64,000 nucleotides of DNA from Shewanella sp. UCD-KL21 (lineage in GTDB: Bacteria; Pseudomonadota; Gammaproteobacteria; Enterobacterales; Shewanellaceae): positions 696 through 64,695 of the forward strand of contig NZ_MPHK01000024.1 of assembly GCF_001957135.1 (NCBI RefSeq). Direction: 5' to 3'. The position numbers and the translations under genes are program-made. The notes beneath the pieces were generated by a model. The model saw only the letters and a program-made list of their open reading frames with translations. It was not told the origin of the DNA and made no database searches. Shown here piece by piece: positions 35,557 to 42,848 of the stretch. Numbering within the stretch: the stretch's first letter is position 1; each line of letters opens with the position of its first letter.

Positions 35557-36747
35557 CTAGTTAATTGATTTGATTGCTTCATGAGCAATAGCACGTGCTT
35601 GTGCGTCTAACTGTAAAATATCTTCTATCGTCGATAACGACGACTGTGGCACTTTTAATAAACACGCTTCATTAACTTTAGCGATGTCGGTGAACTTAAT
35701 TTGTTCAGCTAAAAAGGCTGCTACGGCAATTTCATTAGCGGCATTAAGCACTGTTGTTGCCTCTTGTCCCTGCTCACAGGCCTGCATTGCTAAGCCTAAA
35801 CATGGGAAACGATTGAAGTCAGGTTCACAGAAGCTCAATTCTCGGACTTTGAAAAAGTCCAAAGGTTCAACTCCAGCGTTAATTCTTTCAGGAAAAGACA
35901 TACAATGAGCAATTGGTGTACGCATATCAGGGTTACCCATTTGCGCAAGTACCGAACCATCTCGATATTGCACCATCGAATGAATCACACTTTGCGGGTG
36001 AATAACCACCTTTAATTGCTCTTTATTAGTATTAAATAACCAGCGCGCTTCAATAAACTCAAGACCCTTGTTCATCATGGTGGCTGAATCGACTGAAATT
36101 TTAGGCCCCATTGACCAATTAGGGTGGTTACACGCTTGTGCTGGCGTCATGGATTGAAGCGCGGCTAAATCGGCGGTTAAAAATGGGCCACCAGAGCCTG
36201 TCAGTAAAATATGCGAAATACCAGAGGCGGTTAAATCACAGTGGCCAAGGTTGGCTTGGATATCGGCAGGTAAGCACTGAAAAATAGCATTATGCTCACT
36301 ATCGACCGGCAGTAAGGTCGCGCCACTTTGCACTGTGGCCTGCATAAACAATTCGCCAGACATCACTAAGGCTTCTTTATTTGCCAGCAATACCCGTTTG
36401 CCCGCTTTGACAGCGGCAAAGGTTGAAACAAGACCTGCGGCGCCGACAATCGCGGCCATCACGGTATCGACTTCAGCAGCCGTGACAAGACCTAATAACG
36501 CATCCTCACCTGTTGTCACCTTAGTGGCAATATTAGCAGGCATACGCTGCTGCAGCGCCTTAGCCGCAGATTCATCGACCATATGGGCATATACTGGTTT
36601 ATGTTCGATACATAATGACAACATTTTATCGACGCTGGCATTGGCAACGAGACCATAAACCGCATATTGCTGTGGGTTTTGGCTAATAACACTTAACGTA
36701 CTTGACCCAATGGAGCCAGTAGCGCCTAAAATGACCATATTTTGCAT
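35557..36747 (-). CDS. dxr: 1-deoxy-D-xylulose 5-phosphate reductoisomerase
   Basis: 396 residues. The NADPH-binding ILGATGSIGSSTLSVI is at the N-terminus; the substrate/metal residues lie in PVDSEHNAIFQCL, LTGSGGPF and SVDSATMMNKGLEFIEA. It makes MEP, the second step of the non-mevalonate isoprenoid pathway, supplying undecaprenyl phosphate made by the nearby uppS. The start ATG at 36747 lies 4 bp after the cdsA stop; an in-frame ATG three codons further on is also possible. Confidence 0.96.
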   Translation of the reverse strand: MQNMVILGATGSIGSSTLSVISQNPQQYAVYGLVANASVDKMLSLCIEHKPVYAHMVDESAAKALQQRMPANIATKVTTGEDALLGLVTAAEVDTVMAAIVGAAGLVSTFAAVKAGKRVLLANKEALVMSGELFMQATVQSGATLLPVDSEHNAIFQCLPADIQANLGHCDLTASGISHILLTGSGGPFLTADLAALQSMTPAQACNHPNWSMGPKISVDSATMMNKGLEFIEARWLFNTNKEQLKVVIHPQSVIHSMVQYRDGSVLAQMGNPDMRTPIAHCMSFPERINAGVEPLDFFKVRELSFCEPDFNRFPCLGLAMQACEQGQEATTVLNAANEIAVAAFLAEQIKFTDIAKVNEACLLKVPQSSLSTIEDILQLDAQARAIAHEAIKSIN

Positions 36748-36751
36748 TGTA

Positions 36752-37609
36752 TTAAATCCAGAATGCGATGTAGATAAGAGTGAAGATCGGTAGTGCAGCC
36801 GTTAAACTGTCCATTCTATCGAGTACTCCACCATGGCCTGGTAAAATAGTACCTGAATCTTTTATATCAGCAGCACGTTTAAACATGCTTTCAGATAAAT
36901 CACCAAACGCTGAAGCTAAAGCCGTTATCAGCGTAACCGTAATCACTAAGGCTAATTCTTGTTCTGGTGAGTAATACATCACCCCAAATGCGACGACCAA
37001 GGTTGCTAATAAGCCACCAAGCAAACCTTCAAGGGTTTTATTAGGGCTAACATTGGGCATCAATTTATGCTTACCAAATGCGCGACCAGCAAAATAAGCA
37101 CCAGTATCAGCTGCCCAAACAACTAACATGACTAAAAAGACTAAGGTGCCGCCAAAATAAGGGTCAACATTACTGCTGATTGATTTGAGCGTGATGAGGG
37201 CTACAAAACAAGGAATAAGCGTTAACTGGCCAAACATCGACTTCAGCATTGGGCTGTTTTTCCACATGCTGTCAGTTTTAGGAAAGGAAATTACTAAAAG
37301 CGCGCTTAAAAACCACCAAAAGGCACCAATAGCAATGATAGAAACAAAAATGGGGTGAAGCTGGCCCTTAAGCCACATTGCATCCACAGGGACGATAAAG
37401 TTTAACGCTAATAAAATAACGCTGACGGTGACGGTAAATGTCCACTGGGTCACTTTACATTGAGGGTCAATAAAGCTGCCCCACTCTTTTGCACCGATCA
37501 TAAATACCGGCACCAAAACCCAAGCAAAATACTCTGCAGGCAAAAAGAAAATGGCTCCAATAACGAGAGGAAGTAACCATAATACTGTTATAATTCTTTG
37601 TTTTAACAA
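36752..37609 (-). CDS. cdsA: Phosphatidate cytidylyltransferase
   Basis: 285 residues with about eight membrane helices. The family signature is complete near the C-terminus: SMFKRAADIKDSG followed by LPGHGGVLDRMDS. It forms CDP-diacylglycerol from CTP and phosphatidate in the inner membrane. Located between uppS and dxr as in other gammaproteobacteria. Confidence 0.95.
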   Translation of the reverse strand: MLKQRIITVLWLLPLVIGAIFFLPAEYFAWVLVPVFMIGAKEWGSFIDPQCKVTQWTFTVTVSVILLALNFIVPVDAMWLKGQLHPIFVSIIAIGAFWWFLSALLVISFPKTDSMWKNSPMLKSMFGQLTLIPCFVALITLKSISSNVDPYFGGTLVFLVMLVVWAADTGAYFAGRAFGKHKLMPNVSPNKTLEGLLGGLLATLVVAFGVMYYSPEQELALVITVTLITALASAFGDLSESMFKRAADIKDSGTILPGHGGVLDRMDSLTAALPIFTLIYIAFWI

Positions 37610-37629
37610 AAGTTTAGCCTCTTAATTCT

Positions 37630-38454
37630 TTATATAGCGCGAATGTCTTCGATTTGACTACCTGTCAAACCAAAGCGGCGCTGTCTACTGGCAAATACAG
37701 CAAGGGCATCTTTAAACGCTTGCTCATTGAAATCTGGCCACAAGGTGTCAGTAAAGACTAACTCCGCATATGCAGCCTGCCATAAAATAAAATTACTGAT
37801 GCGGTAATCACCGCCGGTTCGGATCATCAAATCAACTTCATTTTGGCCGTGCATGCACAGTTGTTGATTTAATAATTCTTCAGTTAACTCATCGGATGCT
37901 AAATCACCTTGGGCGACTTTATCCGCTAATTTTTGTGTCGCCTGTAAAATATCCCAGCGGCCACCATAGTTAGCTGCAACATTAAGCACTAAACCAGTAT
38001 TGCCTGCCGTTTTTTGTTGTGCTTCATGGATCTGTTTTTGTAAACGTGCAGAAAAGCGACTGATATCACCGATGATATTTAATCGCACTTGATTATTATG
38101 CAGTAGTTTGATTTCGCGCTGTAATACAGTGAAAAACAGTTCCATCAGCAAACTGACTTCTTTATCAGGACGACGCCAATTTTCACTGGAAAAAGCAAAT
38201 AAGGTTAACGACTCGATTTGTAACTGACTCGCCACACTGACCGCTCGGCGCACGGCCTTTACACCGGCCTTGTGGCCAAACACTCTTGGTTTACCTTGTT
38301 GCTGAGCCCAGCGGCCATTGCCATCCATAATGATAGCAACATGTTTAGGCAACGACTGTTTAACCACATCAGATAACTGCCCAGGCAATTGCTCTGATGA
38401 ATCAATATCGGTATCTAATTGTGTTTCTGGCTCAAATCCAACAGTGGATGACAT
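37630..38454 (-). CDS. uppS: Undecaprenyl diphosphate synthase
   Basis: 274 residues. Motifs HVAIIMDGNGRWAQQQGKPR (catalytic Asp), GHKAGV, FAFSSENWRRP and the C-terminal IRTGGDYRISNFILWQAAYAEL. It extends farnesyl diphosphate to C55 for peptidoglycan and polysaccharide lipid carrier. The N-terminal extension of about 35 residues (Glu/Asp/Gln-rich) before the core is longer than in E. coli. It provides the carrier used by the polysaccharide pathway at the left of the window. Confidence 0.95.
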   Translation of the reverse strand: MSSTVGFEPETQLDTDIDSSEQLPGQLSDVVKQSLPKHVAIIMDGNGRWAQQQGKPRVFGHKAGVKAVRRAVSVASQLQIESLTLFAFSSENWRRPDKEVSLLMELFFTVLQREIKLLHNNQVRLNIIGDISRFSARLQKQIHEAQQKTAGNTGLVLNVAANYGGRWDILQATQKLADKVAQGDLASDELTEELLNQQLCMHGQNEVDLMIRTGGDYRISNFILWQAAYAELVFTDTLWPDFNEQAFKDALAVFASRQRRFGLTGSQIEDIRAI

Positions 38455-38481
38455 CTATTGCAACCCTTTCAAATAGACAAA

Positions 38482-38508
38482 CGCCGTGTAGTATAACCTT
38501 ACACGGCG
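38482..38508 (-). terminator. Hairpin between frr and uppS
   Basis: A 9-bp GC-rich stem CGCCGTGTA / TACACGGCG with a 9-nt loop, followed on the minus strand by TTTGTCTATTT. It could be a terminator/attenuator or a processing site within the operon. Confidence 0.55.
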
Positions 38509-38537
38509 CTTCAACTCTAGCTTTGCTAAGAGGAGAA

Positions 38538-39095
38538 TTAGACTTCCATCAATTCTTTTTCTTTAACAGCTAAAATTCCATCAATATTCTTGATACTAGC
38601 GTCGGTGAACTTCTGAATTTCATCTTCGCTACGACGAACATCATCTTCAGTACACTCTTTTGCTTTCTCAAGCTTTTTGATTTCGCTGATAGCATCACGG
38701 CGAACGTTACGTACTGCAACACGGCCATTTTCAGCTTCACCACGAACAACTTTGATGAAATCTTTACGACGCTCTTCAGTCAATGCTGGTAATGGAATAC
38801 GCATTGAGTTGCCGGCTGTCATTGGATTTAAGCCTAAATCAGAGCTCATAATCGCTTTTTCGACAGCTTGCACCATAGTAGCATCAAATACGGTTACATT
38901 TAGCGTACGTGAATCTTCGATACCAATATTAGCAACTTGCTTAAGTGGTGTCATAGAACCGTAGTAAGAAACCTGAATTGAATCAAGTAAACTTGGGTGA
39001 GCACGGCCGGTACGCACTTTGGCCATTTGGTTTTTAGTTGCTTCAACACATTTGCTCATACGTTCTTGAGCATCTTCTTTAATTGTATTAATCAC
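38538..39095 (-). CDS. frr: Ribosome recycling factor (GTG start)
   Basis: 185 residues, full length for the family, containing DAQERMSKCVEATKNQ, KVRTGRAHPSLLDSI and TEERRKDFIKVV. It splits post-termination ribosomes with EF-G. The start is the GTG at 39095 because AGGA lies 8 bp upstream and the length fits. The ATG 21 bp further upstream would place this ribosome binding site inside the gene. Confidence 0.95.
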   Translation of the reverse strand: MINTIKEDAQERMSKCVEATKNQMAKVRTGRAHPSLLDSIQVSYYGSMTPLKQVANIGIEDSRTLNVTVFDATMVQAVEKAIMSSDLGLNPMTAGNSMRIPLPALTEERRKDFIKVVRGEAENGRVAVRNVRRDAISEIKKLEKAKECTEDDVRRSEDEIQKFTDASIKNIDGILAVKEKELMEV

Positions 39096-39127
39096 GTTAA
39101 ATATCCTTTTGGTCACAAATACTTAAT

Positions 39128-39186
39128 ACTTGAACGGCACCTTGATAATGGTACACAGGTTGCCCTATGTCGATACCCGTTCAAGT
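39128..39186. repeat. Inverted repeat in the pyrH-frr gap
   Basis: ACTTGAACGG (39128-39137) and CCGTTCAAGT (39177-39186) are perfect 10-bp inverted copies 39 bp apart, filling most of the gap between pyrH and frr. As RNA it would form a large stem-loop just upstream of frr. There is no U-run. Function unknown. Confidence 0.6.
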
Positions 39187-39204
39187 TAAATTTCTAAGCC
39201 TGAT

Positions 39205-39942
39205 TTAGCTCGATTTTTTAGCGCTAATATACGTGCCTTCTTCTTCACCCATGATAACACGGCGCAATGCACCTGGCTTATTCATGTTGAATACTAATAT
39301 TGGCATGTTGTGGTCACGGGCTAGCGTAAATGCCGCTAAGTCCATTACCTTAAATTCGTTTTCTAACACTTCGTTGAAACACAGGGTGTCGTATTTAACC
39401 GCTTCTGGATCCTTCATTGGATCAGCTGAATAAACACCGTCAACTTTAGTGCCTTTAAGTACAACTTCAGCTTCAATTTCAATGCCGCGTAAGCAGGCTG
39501 CTGAATCGGTTGTACAGAATGGATTACCAGTACCTGCTGCAAAAATGACAACACGACCCGATTTTAATAAACTGATTGCTTCTGCCCAGTTGTAGTCATC
39601 ACACACGCCTTTTAAAGGAATGGCTGACATCAAACGTGCATTTACATAGGCACGGTGCAGTGCATCACGCATTGCAAGGCCGTTCATTACGGTTGCTAAC
39701 ATGCCCATATGATCGCCAACAACACGATTCATACCAGCTTGTGCTAAGCCTTCACCACGGAATAGATTACCACCACCAATTACAACCCCAACTTGAATTC
39801 CTAACTCAACCAGTTCTTTGACTTCTTGAGCCATACGATCAAGTACTTTAGGGTCAATACCGAAGCCTTCTTCGCCCATCAAGGCTTCACCACTTAATTT
39901 TAAAAGAACGCGTCTAAATGCAGGTTTTGGATTGGTGCTCAT
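39205..39942 (-). CDS. pyrH: UMP kinase
   Basis: 245 residues of the amino-acid-kinase fold: RVLLKLSGEALMGEEGFGID at the N-terminus, GIQVGVVIGGGNLFRG, and TGNPFCTTDSAACLRGIEIEAE. It converts UMP to UDP with ATP and is regulated by GTP/UTP. Encoded between tsf and frr, in the standard order; separated from tsf by a terminator-like hairpin. Confidence 0.96.
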   Translation of the reverse strand: MSTNPKPAFRRVLLKLSGEALMGEEGFGIDPKVLDRMAQEVKELVELGIQVGVVIGGGNLFRGEGLAQAGMNRVVGDHMGMLATVMNGLAMRDALHRAYVNARLMSAIPLKGVCDDYNWAEAISLLKSGRVVIFAAGTGNPFCTTDSAACLRGIEIEAEVVLKGTKVDGVYSADPMKDPEAVKYDTLCFNEVLENEFKVMDLAAFTLARDHNMPILVFNMNKPGALRRVIMGEEEGTYISAKKSS

Positions 39943-39961
39943 AACTTTTTCCTAATTATAA

Positions 39962-39988
39962 CAAAACCGCAGCGGTTGCTGCGGCTTT
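39962..39988 (-). terminator. Rho-independent terminator after tsf
   Basis: On the minus strand CCGCAGC-AACC-GCTGCGG forms a 7-bp GC stem, extended by flanking G-T/A-T pairs and followed by TTTTGTTAT. It separates rpsB-tsf from pyrH. Confidence 0.8.
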
Positions 39989-40009
39989 AGGGTATGAAGA
40001 GATGTTGAA

Positions 40010-40861
40010 TTACGCTTTTTTAGTAGCGGCGATTTGTGCAGCAACTTCTGCAGCGAAATCTTCTTCTTTCTTCTCGATACCTTCACCCACTTCTAAACGA
40101 ATGAAGTTAGATACTGTTGCGCCTTTCTCTTTAAGAATATCGCCAACAGTTTTCTTAGGCTCCATGATGTAAGCTTGACCAGTAAGAGAGATCTCACCAG
40201 TAAACTTCTTCATACGGCCAATAACCATCTTCTCAGCGATTTCTTGAGGCTTACCTTCGTTCATCGCGATTTCTACTTGAAGCGCTTGCTCACGAGCAAC
40301 AACATCAGCAGGTACGTCAGTTGGATTAACGAATTCAGGCTTAGAAGCAGCAACATGCATTGCAATGTGCTTAAGGGTTTCAGCGTCAGCTTCACCCGTT
40401 ACAACAACACCGATACGGTCGCCGTGACGGTAAGTAGCTTGAGTAGCACCATCAATGTATTCAATGCGACGAACATTGATGTTTTCACCGATTTTAGCAA
40501 CTAGAGCAACACGTGTTTCTTCAAACTGTGCTTTTAACTCTTCGATTGTTACTTTAGATGCAGCAGCAACTTCAAGTACTTCGTTAGCAAATGCTAAGAA
40601 GTTACCGTCTTTAGCAACGAAATCTGTTTGGCAGTTAACTTCTAATAATGCAGTGTAGCCTTCAGCTTGCTTGATTAGAATTGTACCTTCAGCAGCAATG
40701 TTACCTGCTTTTTTAGCAGCTTTTGCAGCACCGCTCTTACGCATGTTATCAATCGCTAGCTCGATATCACCGTTAGTTTCAGTCAATGCTTTTTTACAGT
40801 CCATCATGCCAGCGCCAGTGCGGTCACGAAGTTCTTTAACTTGGGCAGCAGTAATTGCCAT
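40010..40861 (-). CDS. tsf: Elongation factor Ts
   Basis: 283 residues. N-terminal UBA-like domain ITAAQVKELRDRTGAGMMDCKKAL, core with LLEVNCQTDFVAKD, and a C-terminal module ending in a lysine-rich tail. It is the guanine nucleotide exchange factor for EF-Tu. It lies downstream of rpsB with a hairpin between them that probably modulates relative expression. Confidence 0.97.
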   Translation of the reverse strand: MAITAAQVKELRDRTGAGMMDCKKALTETNGDIELAIDNMRKSGAAKAAKKAGNIAAEGTILIKQAEGYTALLEVNCQTDFVAKDGNFLAFANEVLEVAAASKVTIEELKAQFEETRVALVAKIGENINVRRIEYIDGATQATYRHGDRIGVVVTGEADAETLKHIAMHVAASKPEFVNPTDVPADVVAREQALQVEIAMNEGKPQEIAEKMVIGRMKKFTGEISLTGQAYIMEPKKTVGDILKEKGATVSNFIRLEVGEGIEKKEEDFAAEVAAQIAATKKA

Positions 40862-40900
40862 TGTTAAGTCCTCAAATTTGATTCGTTTAATATTTCATCT

Positions 40901-40927
40901 ATAAAACAGGGGCCTAAAGGCCCCTGT
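40901..40927 (-). terminator. Hairpin terminator/attenuator between rpsB and tsf
   Basis: A perfect 9-bp stem ACAGGGGCC-TTTA-GGCCCCTGT on the minus strand is followed by TTTTAT. An intergenic attenuator between these two genes is known in enterobacteria; this matches in position. Confidence 0.75.
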
Positions 40928-40976
40928 TCACCAATTAATTATTGGCAAATAAGGGAGATGGTAACCATCAACCTTA

Positions 40977-41705
40977 TTAAACAGTTTCTACGAAACCGTC
41001 TTGCTCAGCTTGAACAGCTAAATCTTGACCACGGCCTGAGTTAGCAGCTGCAGCAACAGAAGAAGTGTACAAACGGATAGAACGCATAGCATCATCGTTA
41101 CCAGGAACGATGTAGTTAACACCATCTGGAGCAGAGTTAGTATCAACAACAGCAACAACTGGGATACCTAAGTTGTTAGCTTCTTTAATAGCGATATGCT
41201 CGTGGTCAGCACCGATAACGAATAATACGTCAGGTAAGCCGCCCATGTTTTTGATACCACCAAGAGATTTTTCTAACTTCTCTAGCTCGCGAGTACGCAT
41301 TAACGCTTCTTTCTTAGTAAGCTTGTCGAAAGTACCGTCAACAGACTGGCTTTCTAGCTCTTTAAGACGTTTGATTGACTGACGAACAGTTTTCCAGTTA
41401 GTCAACATACCGCCTAACCAGCGGTGATCAACGTAGTACTGGTCACAAGAAATTGCAGCTTCTTTGATAGCTTCGCCAGCAGCGCGCTTAGTACCAACAA
41501 AAAGAACTTTACCTTTCTTAGAAGCAACGTTGCTAATGAAAGCTAATGCTTCGTTGAACATTGGTACAGTGTGCTCAAGGTTGATGATATGAACACCATT
41601 ACGAGCACCGAAGATGAAAGGCTTCATCTTAGGATTCCAGTAACGAGTTTGGTGACCGAAGTGAACACCAGCTTGAAGCATGTCGCGCATTGAAACAGTA
41701 GTCAT
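40977..41705 (-). CDS. rpsB: 30S ribosomal protein S2
   Basis: 242 residues from the ATG at 41705 (MTTVSMRDMLQAGVHFGHQTR). AAGG lies about 8 bp upstream. The open frame continues 26 codons further upstream into the leader, but those residues are not part of S2. Motifs: PFIFGARNGVHIINLE, YYVDHRWLGGMLTNW and GIPVVAVVDTNSAPDGVNY. S2 also represses its own operon in enterobacteria through the leader RNA. Confidence 0.97.
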   Translation of the reverse strand: MTTVSMRDMLQAGVHFGHQTRYWNPKMKPFIFGARNGVHIINLEHTVPMFNEALAFISNVASKKGKVLFVGTKRAAGEAIKEAAISCDQYYVDHRWLGGMLTNWKTVRQSIKRLKELESQSVDGTFDKLTKKEALMRTRELEKLEKSLGGIKNMGGLPDVLFVIGADHEHIAIKEANNLGIPVVAVVDTNSAPDGVNYIVPGNDDAMRSIRLYTSSVAAAANSGRGQDLAVQAEQDGFVETV

Positions 41706-41843
41706 TTTATATACCTTAATTTGGGGGGTTAGACCTCCACGGATCCCATACCTTCGACCCTTGCCTAAATAGACTAAGAGCACCCCGAAGAATGTGTCGA
41801 TACGTGTGTGATTTAGTATTTAGTTAAATTGCCATCTATAACA
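41706..41843 (-). promoter_or_regulatory. rpsB promoter and 5' leader (probable S2 autoregulatory region)
   Basis: On the minus strand an extended -10 (TG-T-TATAGA, 41835-41843) suggests a start near 41828, giving a leader of about 120 nt before rpsB. The leader contains GC-rich blocks that could fold, such as TGGAGGTCTAACCCCCCA next to the ribosome binding site. E. coli rpsB has a structured leader through which S2 represses translation; equivalence here is inferred from position. The promoter lies in the gap divergent from map. Confidence 0.5.
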
Positions 41844-42034
41844 TGTATAATGGCCGCCATATTTTACTCTTAGTGAAGCAATAAGTGAAGAAAGCTTTGA
41901 TGCTTAGTTCTCTTTTATGTTTCGTTAAGACTTATACATAACGGCGCGCTTTATACCATAACTGGGTAAAAAGTACAAATTTTGCCACATTTTAAATGCG
42001 CTTTTTTGACAGCGACAACGGTAAGAGAAAATTC

Positions 42035-42826
42035 ATGAGCATAGTTATCAAGACAGCAGAACAAATCGAAAAAATGCGTGTAGCCGGTAAATTAGCCGCT
42101 GACGTTTTAGAAATGATAGCCCCACATGTCAAAGTGGGAGTAACGACAGATGAACTGAATGAAATTTGTGCTAAATACACTGAAGAACATGGAGCTATCT
42201 CTGCGCCGCTGAACTATCACGGTTTTCCGAAATCAATCTGTACTTCGGTAAATGAAGTGGTGTGTCATGGCATTCCAGGCCCTTACATATTAAAAGACGG
42301 TGACGTGCTCAATATCGATATCACCGTGATTAAAGATGGCTTTCATGGCGACACCTCTAAAATGTTTTTAATTGGCGATGTTAGCCCTAAAGACAAACGT
42401 CTAGTTCGTATTGCTCAAGAAAGCCTTTATTTAGCCATTAAGAAAGTCAAGCCGGGTGCTAAGTTAGGTGAAATTGGCACGGCAATCGAAAAATTTATTA
42501 AAGCCAGCAAATCCGGTTTAGATAAGTACTCAATTGTGCAAGATTATTGTGGTCACGGCATCGGTGAAGGCTTCCATGAAGAGCCACAAGTGGTCCATTA
42601 TAAAAACAACGACAAAACGGTTTTAAAAGAAGGCATGTGTTTCACAATCGAGCCAATGATTAATGCAGGACGCTACACAACCGTTTTAGATAAAGAAGAT
42701 AACTGGACAGTGACCACTTCAGATGGTAAAAAATCAGCACAATGGGAACACACATTGCTAGTGACTAAAACCGGAGTCGAAGTACTCACACTACGTAATG
42801 AAGAAGAATTCCCAAGAACGCTTTAA
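42035..42826 (+). CDS. map: Methionine aminopeptidase type I
   Basis: 263 residues from the ATG at 42035 (MSIVIKTAEQIEKMRVAG), matching E. coli MetAP (264). An in-frame ATG 39 bp upstream adds non-family residues. Metal ligands are seen in NIDITVIKDGFHGDTSKMF, GHGIGEGFHEEPQV, FTIEPMI and QWEHTLLVT. It removes the initiator Met from nascent proteins. Divergent from rpsB and followed by glnD at 22 bp. Confidence 0.96.
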   Translation: MSIVIKTAEQIEKMRVAGKLAADVLEMIAPHVKVGVTTDELNEICAKYTEEHGAISAPLNYHGFPKSICTSVNEVVCHGIPGPYILKDGDVLNIDITVIKDGFHGDTSKMFLIGDVSPKDKRLVRIAQESLYLAIKKVKPGAKLGEIGTAIEKFIKASKSGLDKYSIVQDYCGHGIGEGFHEEPQVVHYKNNDKTVLKEGMCFTIEPMINAGRYTTVLDKEDNWTVTTSDGKKSAQWEHTLLVTKTGVEVLTLRNEEEFPRTL

Positions 42827-42848
42827 CTTTTAGGTAAAAAGGACGTCA

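Noticed and set aside
41706..41783. N-terminal 26-codon extension of rpsB
   Set aside because: The residues are not part of S2 and lie in the leader; the ATG at 41705 has a ribosome binding site and gives the usual S2 N-terminus.
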